Assembly: GCA_038251405.1 (NCBI GenBank)
Contig: JBBSBH010000005.1
Span: 62,001 to 126,000 of the forward strand
DNA length: 64,000 nucleotides
DNA from: JADJLQ01 sp038251405
GTDB taxonomy: Bacteria; Bacteroidota; Bacteroidia; Chitinophagales; Saprospiraceae
Reading direction: 5' to 3'
Within the stretch, counting starts at the first letter, position 1. Every line of letters begins with the position of its first letter. The notes beneath the pieces were generated by a model. It was given only the letters and a program-made list of their open reading frames with translations, was not told the DNA's origin and made no database searches. Positions 18,454 through 25,627 of this stretch are shown here, piece by piece. Position numbers and translations under genes: made by a program.

Positions 18454-18517
18454 GCAAATGACTCTCCCGCCTTTTGGCGGGACATTAGGCCCAAGGTTCA
18501 AGTCCTTGTGGGCCCAC
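18454..18517 (+). repeat. copy of the tRNA-Met 3' half with a hairpin in place of the anticodon
   Basis: GCAAATGACTC (18454-18464) repeats 18061-18071 of the tRNA. Next, an 18-nt hairpin TCCCGCCTTTTGGCGGGA (18465-18482) replaces the five bases ATAAT. CATTAGGCCC to GGGCCCAC (18483-18517) then repeats the tRNA 3' part. The T stem differs at two paired positions (CAAGG/CCTTG instead of CTAGG/CCTAG), a compensatory change. With the true tRNA it brackets the GIY-YIG gene. It cannot be a working tRNA: the 5' half is missing. Confidence 0.8.
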
Positions 18518-18639
18518 TTTTGCAAACAGTCTTGCCAAGTAATAGTACATCTTCATTTGACCTGGACAGACATGCCAACTCCCTGCTCCGGGTTGATTAC
18601 ATAGTTATAGGTTATAATGGTTGCCTTTTCAGCCATGAT

Positions 18640-18720
18640 GGCTAGTTTGTTGTATGTTTTGATAGAAAAAGATAAGCTGTCCATGGTACCTTATTGATTG
18701 CTATAGCTGATGCATAACCT
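18640..18720 (-). pseudogene. short Rhs-core remnant at the distal end of the toxin array
   Basis: The stretch around TTTGTTGTATGTTTTGATAG / AAAAAGATAAGCTGTCCATG resembles the Rhs-core segment at 24000-24060 and 33110-33170 (encoding GVIDQLSFSYLANTNRL). It is too decayed to give a frame. Between 18518 and 18640 I see nothing else. Confidence 0.4.
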
Positions 18721-18919
18721 ACTCTTCTTAAATCTATTCCCTGTTCTTCCATCAAGGCTCCGTTTAAAATTACAGCATCTTGTCTCAGTAAATGAGTGAA
18801 TGGTCTTTCTGCTTTCTATTGAAAGAAATTTCACCAGCTCTGCCCTATAAATAACCCTGCTTTTTGAATTGCTTGAATTTCACCTTCCGTTGTATCTAAA
18901 ACCATCGTACTCGTCTCAG

Positions 18920-19433
18920 CAGATCTTTAATCTGCATACCATAAAATATTCTCTCCAAAATTCTCTATGTCATATCTACCTATGCTCGTTTCAAGGATAT
19001 CTAACTTATTTTGGTACACTCCAAAGCACAGCGCGTTCAGAAAATAGGTCTTCCCTCTGAATTTTTCAAAGAAAATATTCTATATTCATTTGTTATTTTA
19101 AACCCGTAATCATCTACTAAATATCTTTTATTCGCGCTGATTTTAAAAATTGAAATTTCTAGTCCTTTAAGGATCGAAGGAAGTAGAATAGACCATACGC
19201 CTTTGACGATAATATCAATATTATATCCTCTGTTCCTATTCTTCATACTTCGAATCAATAATTGATTATGAGTTGGCGAATAATCAATTATCTGGAATTC
19301 GCTTATTAGGTCTGAAAATATTGCCATTCTTACTTTTTTTAAGGTTTAATTTTAAATACTCCTTAATCCTTTGTAGGTTTTTCCTCCATAGTGGAAAATC
19401 GTATTCTCAAAGGCAGGGCTATTATAAAGAGTA
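18920..19433 (-). pseudogene. broken copy of the 30557-31066 gene
   Basis: The central 96 codons (19037-19327) remain open and are nearly identical to the intact copy (FQIIDYSPTHNQLLIRSMKN, RGYNIDIIVKGVW). Upstream there are indels in the poly-T at ~19330 and further insertions at ~19365 and ~19405. A one-base loss near 19045 shifts the C-terminal third. The intact copy is the second gene after the full-length toxin. Confidence 0.8.
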
Positions 19434-19536
19434 TGCATCTCCCAATTAATTCCCTACATCAAACGAAATCAAAAAAAATACCAGACAGTTTAGAACAAGA
19501 TTAATAAAGTAAGAAAGTTCCAATGATAAGGCTTAT

Positions 19537-20043
19537 TTATTTTACTTTTAGTGCTTGCTTTGCATTATATGATATTAAATATTCGGGGTGTGATGTATAT
19601 TCCTCAATGAGCTGTTTCGTTTTTTCAGTATTAAATTCCGTTAAATAGTAAAACGCAGATGTTAATTTATATACGTAGTAAGCGTCTTTTTTATTATCCA
19701 TCTGTTTAACAGAACTTACGGCAATATCCACCATATCAATATCTTGATTAATTTCAAATATTGCAGTAGCTATTCTTAATTTTATTACACTATTATTTTC
19801 CACTTTTATAAAGTTTTTTAATACTGGCAATGATTTTACAGATTTCAAATAAGCTAATGTTTCCACTATTAAAGTATCAATTTCTGTTTCCTTTTCCGAT
19901 TGCAACATTTGTATAAGTACATTCTCTAACAAATCCTTTTCACTATCTGATAGCTTTTCTATTATCGGAATATTATTAAATCCATTCCTGTGCTGATAAT
20001 CGCTTGGCGGTATAACTTCATTAATTAATTTATCTATATCCAT
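19537..20043 (-). CDS. HEAT-like small protein, putative immunity protein (paralogue of 31166-31672)
   Basis: 168 residues of helical hairpins: LIVETLAYLKSVKSLPVLKN, LRIATAIFEINQDIDMVDIA and VYKLTSAFYYLTEF, HEAT-repeat-like and without a signal peptide, so cytosolic. It is ~85% identical to the gene behind the full-length toxin. It lies 7 nt after the toxin-tip fragment at 20051. That position is what marks it as an immunity candidate; no immunity family is recognised. It is intact although its toxin is truncated, as expected if it still protects against siblings. Confidence 0.75.
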   Translation of the reverse strand: MDIDKLINEVIPPSDYQHRNGFNNIPIIEKLSDSEKDLLENVLIQMLQSEKETEIDTLIVETLAYLKSVKSLPVLKNFIKVENNSVIKLRIATAIFEINQDIDMVDIAVSSVKQMDNKKDAYYVYKLTSAFYYLTEFNTEKTKQLIEEYTSHPEYLISYNAKQALKVK

Positions 20044-20050
20044 TTTAGAA

Positions 20051-20280
20051 TTAATTATAAATTAAATTTACACCTTTTGATTGTAATATTGGAAGTTCGC
20101 TTTGAAACCAAATTGCATCTGCTCTTGGAGTATACAAAAATACTGGAATTGAACTTCCATAAGGAACGCCTTTTGCCCTACTTGTAGATAATCGTCTCCA
20201 CATATCTTCAGCATTTTCAACTCCTTTCAAAGAAATATTTTTACTGGAAATCAAATTTATTAAATTCTGTCCAGCTCTAG
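20051..20280 (-). pseudogene. orphan toxin tip (same tip as the full-length Rhs protein)
   Basis: Encodes TRAGQNLINLISSKNISLKG, then VENAEDMWRRLSTSRAKG and ELPILQSKGVNLIYN, closely matching the last ~75 residues of the 31680-38054 protein. The upstream frame ends in a stop at ~20285 with no Rhs core. Only the final part of the tip remains, so it is probably not active. The tip family is unrecognised; AEDMWRRLS and the closing ELPILQSKGV block are the conserved parts. Confidence 0.75.
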
Positions 20281-20315
20281 TTTTATATTTTAAAAATTAG
20301 TTTCCTTTTTGTTTC

Positions 20316-20340
20316 AAAGCCCGAACCAAAATCAGGCTTT
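20316..20340. terminator. weak hairpin between two cassettes
   Basis: AAAGCC (20316-20321) pairs with GGCTTT (20335-20340) around a 13-nt loop. It lies just after the immunity gene at 20346-20870. The T run is on the plus side, so its role on the minus-strand transcript is doubtful. Confidence 0.3.
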
Positions 20341-20345
20341 TACTT

Positions 20346-20870
20346 TTATACTTTCTGTTTAGCCATTTTATATTTTAACTGATAGGATTTTGGTAATTTT
20401 TCAATACCTATTTCATCTATGATTTTTACAAATGCTTTGTAGTTATTCTTTTCCCAAGCCTTTGATGCAGTCTCTAATGTCTGCCGTTGAACTATTTCTA
20501 AAGTATAATCATTACTTTCTTTCTCAACATAATCTACTAATTTTTTGATGTTCCCTTTAAGTATTTCAAGTCCGGGACTTTTTTCAAAAATCAAACCAAG
20601 ATTCCTTACAAATATGTTTGGTGTAACTTGATCAATTGGCAATTCAGATTTAAAAACATTCTTGACCACACTATCATTCAAAGGATATAATATATTATTC
20701 TTATTGCCTACTTCAATAAAATTTGATTTCTCATAATCATTATAAACTATGTTTATTTGAAGAAAAGAAGATTCAAAACGTATAATGTTTTCAAATTCTT
20801 GAGATAGCCTAAAGTCTACTTTTTCAAGTATGGGCAAAAGCTCTTCTTTTATAAGTGTATTAAATTCCAT
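20346..20870 (-). CDS. putative cytosolic immunity protein of an orphan cassette
   Basis: ~174 residues from MEFNTLIKEELLPILEKV. The longer frame to 20942 runs into the upstream toxin tip; ATG 20870 lies 8 nt after that tip's stop and is preferred. No signal peptide or membrane helix. The sequence has an alpha/beta start (FENIIRFESSFLQINIVY) and a helical C-terminal half (LETASKAWEKNNYKAFVKII). No family recognised; the immunity role is inferred from position. Confidence 0.7.
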   Translation of the reverse strand: MEFNTLIKEELLPILEKVDFRLSQEFENIIRFESSFLQINIVYNDYEKSNFIEVGNKNNILYPLNDSVVKNVFKSELPIDQVTPNIFVRNLGLIFEKSPGLEILKGNIKKLVDYVEKESNDYTLEIVQRQTLETASKAWEKNNYKAFVKIIDEIGIEKLPKSYQLKYKMAKQKV

Positions 20871-20877
20871 AATTAAA

Positions 20878-21250
20878 TTATTTAAACTCATTGATTGCCA
20901 AATATTTTGAAATAATATCAGGATGATCTTTTTTAAATTCACTTAAATCCGTGTAAGTCTCGATTCCATGATTACCTTTACCATCACTATTTCCGTTTTT
21001 ATAATTGAATAAAGTAGCACTTTCAATAGTACCATACACAGACTTCCCAACCATAATTCCCTTCATACCTAACTTACTCTGATCTGAAGAAACAAAGTCT
21101 CCAGTTCGAGAAAACTGAAAAGCATCACCATCCAAACCACAAGGAGCACTAAATTGAGTTGGCTTATGCGGTGCGAATAAAAGTAAATATTCTACAGGAA
21201 TTCCGGCAGCTATCAACGCTGCAACTGATGGGTCTGTGACTATATGTCTT
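20878..21250 (-). pseudogene. orphan toxin tip, Rhs core lost
   Basis: Frame open from ~21261 with no convincing start. Sequence: DPSVAALIAAGIPVEYLLLF, APHKPTQFSAPCGLDGDAF, GKSVYGTIESATLF, then SEFKKDHPDIISKYLAINEFK to the stop. I recognise no catalytic motif. The immunity candidate at 20346-20870 starts 8 nt later. With no Rhs part it is either a silent donor tip or a relic. Confidence 0.6.
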
Positions 21251-21256
21251 AAAATA

Positions 21257-21778
21257 TTACTTTAGTTTAGGTGAAATTTTACTTGAAATAAATTTTTTCA
21301 AAATTATAGAATCATTTTTTGAAAGTTGCATGATACTCTGAATTTCATTCATTAGCTGACTTTTACTGATTTCATTATATTGAACTTTTTCAATGTAATA
21401 ATTAGCAATCATTTCCAATGTACAATTATATTTAAATTTTATTAAATTATTTCTAAATGTGGGTATTTGTTCAAAAATATCTATCAGATCATTTATGTAG
21501 TAATCTCCAACATCTCCATCCCTGTGATTACACAATGTATCCAGTTTACTCAAAATATATACATTTTTTTCATTTATAGCATCTTTTCTTAATTGTTTCA
21601 TAAATATAGAAATACTCTTATAGGGCTCCACAATAGAATCGGGGGTTACAATAAATCTTTCTTTTGAGTTTGCAATATTTTCAACAATAGTTGTTTTAGA
21701 TTTGCTTTTGCAGCAAACAAACAATATTACAATACTGCTATGGAACAATAACAAACCAATTCTATTAATATTTACCAT
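21257..21778 (-). CDS. putative immunity lipoprotein
   Basis: From ATG 21778: MVNINRIGLLLFHSSIVILF followed by VCC, a lipoprotein signal with Cys at ~22-23. The mature part is ~150 residues, mostly helical (IFMKQLRKDAINEKNVYILS, MNEIQSIMQLSKNDSIILKK). The upstream end overlaps the tip fragment at 21765-21950 by 14 nt. A lipoprotein partner suggests that the lost toxin acted in the periplasm or envelope. No family recognised. Confidence 0.7.
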   Translation of the reverse strand: MVNINRIGLLLFHSSIVILFVCCKSKSKTTIVENIANSKERFIVTPDSIVEPYKSISIFMKQLRKDAINEKNVYILSKLDTLCNHRDGDVGDYYINDLIDIFEQIPTFRNNLIKFKYNCTLEMIANYYIEKVQYNEISKSQLMNEIQSIMQLSKNDSIILKKFISSKISPKLK

Positions 21779-21950
21779 AAAAATTCGTATTAAGCCAGCC
21801 ATAAAAGTCGTTCCATGTAAATTTTCGGTCATTTGGTGCTCTATATCCTTGCACACTATTTTCTACAGGTCCCTTACCCGCAGTAGGTGTGCTCACTGCT
21901 ATTAGGTCATCTTTCACATATAATTTTCCAAATGAGCTCTGATTACATAT
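21765..21950 (-). pseudogene. remnant of a toxin tip
   Basis: About 60 codons, open between stops: SFGKLYVKDDLIAVSTP, TAGKGPVENSVQGYRAPND, RKFTWNDFYGWLNTNFYGKY. It ends inside the start of the next lipoprotein gene, as do other tip/immunity pairs here. No enzyme motif recognised. It is too short to be a full toxin domain. Confidence 0.55.
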
Positions 21951-21990
21951 TTATTGGTAAGACCGGGTTTTTCTAATTTATTAATACAAT

Positions 21991-22596
21991 TTATTTGTTA
22001 AAAATATTTTTATATTTTTCTACGATAGGTATTTTATAATAATCCGAATAAACAGGATACTTAAAACGATAATTAAAAATGCATTTTGATGTGTCTTCTA
22101 TGGCAATCCTATTCTCATCTACAATTGTATAATCCTTCTTTACTAATGTTCCTTTTTCTACTTCAAATATTTCTTTTTCAGTTACCGCTCCATCGGAGCA
22201 ATTACTATTAAAGAATGATGATTTTCTAATAAATAACTTTAGTTTTCCACTTTGGCTAAATACATAAATATATTCATTATTCCAATCACCGGATTCACTA
22301 AAAGGTTCTTCAACAAATATTTTAAGTTCTGAATTGGTAATTACTTTATTAAACGATACAAACGTTTCATTCCATTTGGTGAAATCAAATACCTGCTTGT
22401 AAGTTTCATTCTCTAGTTTGACAAAATATTTCACTTCTTTGCCAGATGTTGAATGTATAATACTATCTGCAATATTCACATATGCTTGCCAATCTAAGGC
22501 TTGTTTGTTTCTGATTTCTCTTTCACAGCCTACAAAAACAAAAAGCGATATTAATCCACTTATTACAAACCTCTTAAAATTAGAATGTTTACTCAT
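21991..22596 (-). CDS. immunity lipoprotein for the M15-peptidase toxin
   Basis: 201 residues with a lipoprotein signal (FVISGLISLFVFVGC, Cys24). The mature domain is beta-rich (VKYFVKLENETYKQVFDF, EYIYVFSQSGKLKLFIRK) with three further cysteines. It starts 8 nt inside the end of the M15-peptidase tip gene, so the two are coupled. A periplasm-facing lipoprotein is the expected guard against a peptidoglycan peptidase. The pairing is inferred from position and compartment; I recognise no named immunity family. Confidence 0.75.
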   Translation of the reverse strand: MSKHSNFKRFVISGLISLFVFVGCEREIRNKQALDWQAYVNIADSIIHSTSGKEVKYFVKLENETYKQVFDFTKWNETFVSFNKVITNSELKIFVEEPFSESGDWNNEYIYVFSQSGKLKLFIRKSSFFNSNCSDGAVTEKEIFEVEKGTLVKKDYTIVDENRIAIEDTSKCIFNYRFKYPVYSDYYKIPIVEKYKNIFNK

Positions 22597-24256
22597 TTTT
22601 TTTATTAATTGTAATGGTTTCAGTGCGCTTAATTAAACTTTCATCGACATCCTCTTTATTATCTCCATCCATTTGGGTTTGATTTACGTCACGTATAGTT
22701 TCGAAATTTGAACCTGTACCTTTTTTATCCATATGTATCTTGTCTGGGGTTGTGAAATCACCACCCCAACGCCAGCTTTTACCTTTTACTTCTTTAATTA
22801 ATTTATGATCTTTTGTAACCATACTATTACCAGCATCTGCACCGTCACTTGTTTTATCATTTTTATATAAATTAAAATCAAGTGCTAAACCAGCATTATG
22901 TGCACTTTTACTTTTCGCTACAGGTGTCGTAGAGTTTGCACTTGTCAGCCCTCCTTGTTTTTTATTAGTTCTAAAGGAACTATTAAGATGAATAGGTAAC
23001 TCGTTTGTAGCAGCATATTCTAAAATAGATTTTGTATCATCAATGTATCCTGAATTATCAATAATCGTTACTTTAATTATTGAATCACCCTTAAAATCAA
23101 TATTTGAAATAGGATTATTACCAGCATATTGAAATGGTGTTAAATTATAATATTTCTCAGTGAACCTGTCTTTAGTTGTAAACCTTACAATACTTCCGTC
23201 ATACCATCTACCACCATAATCCAACCAATTTAACCCATTATCCCCATTAAACTCCTTCCCATTATAAGTATACCTCGAATCATCCCCACTACTATTATTC
23301 ATCCAAGTCCCTTCCTGAGCCATGCCAAAAGCCTGCCCGACTTCAAGAATTAAAATTGAAAAGTTCAGGCGGGGATAATAATGTTGCTCCTGCAATACCT
23401 CTGCATTGCTTATTGATCCATTTCCATCTATATCAGAAAAAGAAACTCTATTATTACCCATCTTGATAGCTATCGGGAGATCTTTAATATTATACTCATA
23501 TCTCCAAATTGGAGTAGCAGTAGTAGAAGTATTGTATGCTCTGCCTTCTGGATTGTAGATGGCCTCTACTTTTCTATTTAAGTATTCTATGCCGTCAACA
23601 TAGTCTATTGTGGTATTGATGGTCGTACCATTGGTAGCGTACACTTGCTTTCGTAGTTTCTTACCCTGGCCATTCGGCAGGCAGGCATTGGCTGCATAGG
23701 TAAATACTATTTTAGCTCTGCTTGAAAAGTTTACACTGCCCGGTAAGTTAAAATGATTGTAGATTATGGATGAAATGCCTTTGTATGAATCACTGATCAA
23801 ATTTCCCCGCTCCTCATCTATTGAAAATTTTGTAGTCGGGCAGGCACTTGCATTCCCGATGGTCATTATCATTTGATTGGGACAGGCATATTCATAGCCT
23901 ACAACACCTTCTCCAGGATTAAATCCCTTAGCTTTTAATGCGATATCGGTGGTGGCTTCGGTCACGGCGGAGAGCTTATTTGTGTTAGAAAGATATGAAA
24001 AAGATAAGTTATCTATGACACCTTGTGTGGCCGCTGTAGCTGAGGTATAGACCATGGCGGCCCTATAGATAATTGATATATTTCCCCTGGCGTCGGCATA
24101 GCCGATCTCATCATTGTAGCCATTGATAGTACGTGCCCCAGATGGGTTGGTAGATATTTGTCTAGCAGTAGTGAGACGATCTAGATAGTCGTATGTGTAG
24201 CCATATGCTTCGGCATTGCGGCCGTGGACCTTGTATAGGTCTGGGAGATATTTCAA
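22589..24256 (-). CDS. orphan Rhs tip with M15 peptidoglycan peptidase toxin domain
   Basis: 555 codons from a TTG near the truncation point. Residues 1-~400 are the last part of an Rhs core, homologous to ~1560-1900 of the full-length protein (GRNAEAYGYTYDYLDRLT, ARGNIS, NGKEFNGDNGLNWLDYGGRW). The C-terminal ~150 residues are an M15 (VanY/endolysin-like) peptidase: NSSFRTNKKQGG, KSAHNAGLALDFN (His ~452, Asp ~459) and WRWGGDFTTPDKIHMD (second His ~507). These match the SxHxxGxAxD and WGGDF..DxxH zinc motifs. Such enzymes cut peptide stems of peptidoglycan. The core carries five in-frame palindromic inserts. It lacks an N-terminus and signal, so it is not secretable as it stands. Confidence 0.85.
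   Translation of the reverse strand: MKYLPDLYKVHGRNAEAYGYTYDYLDRLTTARQISTNPSGARTINGYNDEIGYADARGNISIIYRAAMVYTSATAATQGVIDNLSFSYLSNTNKLSAVTEATTDIALKAKGFNPGEGVVGYEYACPNQMIMTIGNASACPTTKFSIDEERGNLISDSYKGISSIIYNHFNLPGSVNFSSRAKIVFTYAANACLPNGQGKKLRKQVYATNGTTINTTIDYVDGIEYLNRKVEAIYNPEGRAYNTSTTATPIWRYEYNIKDLPIAIKMGNNRVSFSDIDGNGSISNAEVLQEQHYYPRLNFSILILEVGQAFGMAQEGTWMNNSSGDDSRYTYNGKEFNGDNGLNWLDYGGRWYDGSIVRFTTKDRFTEKYYNLTPFQYAGNNPISNIDFKGDSIIKVTIIDNSGYIDDTKSILEYAATNELPIHLNSSFRTNKKQGGLTSANSTTPVAKSKSAHNAGLALDFNLYKNDKTSDGADAGNSMVTKDHKLIKEVKGKSWRWGGDFTTPDKIHMDKKGTGSNFETIRDVNQTQMDGDNKEDVDESLIKRTETITINKKNE
23331..23372 (-). repeat. 42-nt in-frame palindromic insert (YYP|FGM site)
   Basis: Relative to 32600-32615 of the full-length Rhs gene, 42 nt are inserted between codons for Tyr-Tyr-Pro and Phe-Gly-Met, adding RLNFSILILEVGQA. 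The plus strand starts GCCTGCCCGACTTCAAG and ends TTGAAAAGTTCAGGCG; the two ends are complementary with few mismatches. Confidence 0.85.
23461..23479 (-). repeat. 19-nt insert derived from a GATAGCTATC palindrome
   Basis: TCTTGATAGCTATCGGGAG replaces four bases present in the full-length gene (~32698), adding five codons (DLPIAIKMGNN against DHLGNN). The core is the palindrome GATAGCTATC; with intact flanks it would be TCCCGATAGCTATCGGGA. Confidence 0.85.
23663..23686 (-). repeat. GGCAGGCAGGC-type in-frame insert
   Basis: ACCCTGGCCATTCGG then CAGGCAGGC replaces TCC of the full-length gene (~32882), a net 21 nt. The protein gains ACLPNGQ between Asn and Gly-Lys-Lys. The same kind of insert is at 28146-28166. 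Confidence 0.85.
23807..23845 (-). repeat. 39-nt in-frame insert, left half of a double insertion
   Basis: Inserted between TTTCC and ACTTGCAT of the full-length gene (~33002-33010). On the minus strand it starts GCCTGCCCGACTACAAAAT, like the 23331 insert, and ends GAGGAGCGG. It adds 13 codons without breaking the frame. Confidence 0.8.
23854..23886 (-). repeat. 33-nt in-frame insert, right half of the double insertion
   Basis: TCCCGATGGTCATTATCATT to GGGACAGG is added directly after the ACTTGCAT shared with the full-length gene. Its ends (TCCCGAT / ATTGGGA) are nearly complementary. Together with 23807-23845 it turns a YDASGNL motif into one with 24 extra residues. Confidence 0.8.
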
Positions 24257-24278
24257 TTCTAATTCTTTAAGACTTTGA

Positions 24279-24686
24279 TTAGTCAGATTCGTTGTTAATT
24301 CTGAATAAAAACCATTGGTTGTTTCTTTTTACAAAAAAGTGATTGATAAACAATCCCGTGTCACTTCCTTCAAGAGTAACATTTATGGTATCAGGACTTA
24401 TTTCATTTCTATTAATAATAATTTTTTCTTTCCAATCTTTTTGTTTGAATGATACATATTCAACATTAATCGATTGAATATTGTCTTTTTCATCATCCGA
24501 ATTTACCAATATTACTGGATGATCAATTCGAGAGTTTTGAAATAAAGAATCTTTAATAAAATGTTCGAAAAATGAATTGAAGTCTTCATTTTCAATATTA
24601 GTAGATTTATTATTTTCAATATTATTCTTTGAGTTAGTACAAGAAAATATTATAAAAACAAAATAAATTAAGAATATATATTTCAT
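24279..24686 (-). CDS. small lipoprotein, DUF4348-like, putative immunity
   Basis: 135 residues; signal MKYIFLIYFVFIIFSC puts the lipid Cys at 16. The mature part has FFEHFIKDSLFQNSRIDHPV and ends in a W-F-L-F-R-I strand, a pattern resembling the DUF4348 lipoproteins of Bacteroidota (NTF2-like). Its ATG overlaps the TGA of the Rhs fragment at 24683, as in the other tip/immunity pairs. The DUF assignment is from memory of the pattern and tentative. Confidence 0.6.
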   Translation of the reverse strand: MKYIFLIYFVFIIFSCTNSKNNIENNKSTNIENEDFNSFFEHFIKDSLFQNSRIDHPVILVNSDDEKDNIQSINVEYVSFKQKDWKEKIIINRNEISPDTINVTLEGSDTGLFINHFFVKRNNQWFLFRINNESD

Positions 24687-24913
24687 GATTTAACTTTCTT
24701 TTCGTCTTCTTTTTTTAAAGGCAATAGTATTATGTCAAAATTACCCGTCTCTTATCTATTGAATATTTTGTAGTCGGGCAGACGCTTTCATTCCCGACGC
24801 TCATTATCATTTGATCGGGACAGATATAAGTCATTTCGATGGTATTGTCGCAGGAGAGTGTGAATCTACTTGGTAAATTTAAGTAATTTAGAGTATTGTA
24901 TGATGGATTTTCA
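24683..24913 (-). pseudogene. short Rhs fragment with composite insert and one-base frameshift
   Basis: Starts right after the stop of the lipoprotein gene at 24914. Reads YNTLNYLNLPSRFTLSCDN, then IEMTY, the composite insert (ICPDQMIMSVGNESVCPTTK and onward), then after a one-base loss at ~24745 GNFDIILLPLKKEDEKKVKS and stop. The insert-free homologue is 28700-28760. No toxin domain is left between core and immunity gene. Confidence 0.7.
24745..24824 (-). repeat. second copy of the composite ~80-nt insert
   Basis: Nearly the same sequence as 23807-23886, including the spacing between its two halves: CTCTTATCTATTGAATATTT, TGTAGTCGGGCAGAC, an 8-nt middle and TCCCGACGCTCATTATCATT. It sits in a different Rhs segment but again in a Y-x-A-S-G motif. 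Confidence 0.75.
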
Positions 24914-25621
24914 CTAAGCAAAATAGATGAGATCAATAATTAAATTCCCATTTTCCCTCCATTTTATCCATCCTTTCTGTATTTTGTTATTATCATCCTC
25001 CCATTCAACTTTTAACCAATCTCCTTTTATTGTTTTGGGGTGAAATATAAAACCACCATAAATTGATTTCGAAAGCAAAATATTCGAAGCGGATATATCA
25101 GGATCGCTCTTTAAAGGATTTATTTCATAATTAAACTCAATTGAAAAAACAGAAGTCGTGTGATTAGCCCAAGTCTCAAATTTTAATTTATTATCGTTTT
25201 TCTCAATATAAATATTGTTGAGTGTATCTTGAACATTAATAATTCTATAAAATCCATTTACAGTATCTATTACATTAAAAACCAGAATTCCAAAATCTGG
25301 CGAAAAAGCAAAAGAATTATTTATTAAAAAAGTATCTTTAACGGTCTCAACGTTTATTTTATATAAATTTTTATTTGGGGATGAATGAAGAATGATAAAA
25401 TTTTTCAATGGTGGATCTTCAAAAACATATTTTACAATTCCAATACCCATCTTTAAAGATAAATTTTTGGTAATTCCAATTGTTTTTGATTCGCTTGATT
25501 TAGTAGTGACTGTATCAACTATCGAATGGGTATCTAAATTGACATTTTTCTTATTGGATATGCAAGAAAAACAAATTAATGATATAGCAGAAAAATACCA
25601 TAATTTAATTGTATCCTTCAT
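24914..25621 (-). CDS. putative immunity lipoprotein (paralogue of 28875-29597)
   Basis: 235 residues, lipoprotein signal LWYFSAISLICFSC (Cys ~20). It is clearly paralogous to the 28875 gene: LKMGIGIVKYVFE against VGLGLLKYKYV, GDWLKVEWEDDNN against GDWMKVKWEDEKN, and a shared ending GWIKWRENGNLIIDLIYFA / GWIRWKENGQLIIEIFYDA. It begins 6 nt after the metallopeptidase-like tip at 25628. Surface or periplasmic location fits a guard against an envelope-targeting toxin. Confidence 0.75.
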   Translation of the reverse strand: MKDTIKLWYFSAISLICFSCISNKKNVNLDTHSIVDTVTTKSSESKTIGITKNLSLKMGIGIVKYVFEDPPLKNFIILHSSPNKNLYKINVETVKDTFLINNSFAFSPDFGILVFNVIDTVNGFYRIINVQDTLNNIYIEKNDNKLKFETWANHTTSVFSIEFNYEINPLKSDPDISASNILLSKSIYGGFIFHPKTIKGDWLKVEWEDDNNKIQKGWIKWRENGNLIIDLIYFA

Positions 25622-25627
25622 AATTTG

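Larger units (their letters stand above)
18730..20280 (-). repeat. direct repeat of the toxin-tip/immunity module, copy 1 (decayed)
   Basis: This ~1.55-kb stretch matches 30358-31910 in the same orientation and order: a non-coding remnant, a 169-residue-type gene, a HEAT-like gene and a toxin tip. Most lines differ at only a few bases, but copy 1 has several small indels that break the first gene. Homology ends within the toxin tip at ~20280 and just past a TTAAATC block at ~18730. Confidence 0.9.

Noticed and set aside
18412..18645. A 77-codon plus-strand gene
   Set aside because: It is a translation through the GIY-YIG tail, a hairpin and the tRNA half-copy; no independent support.
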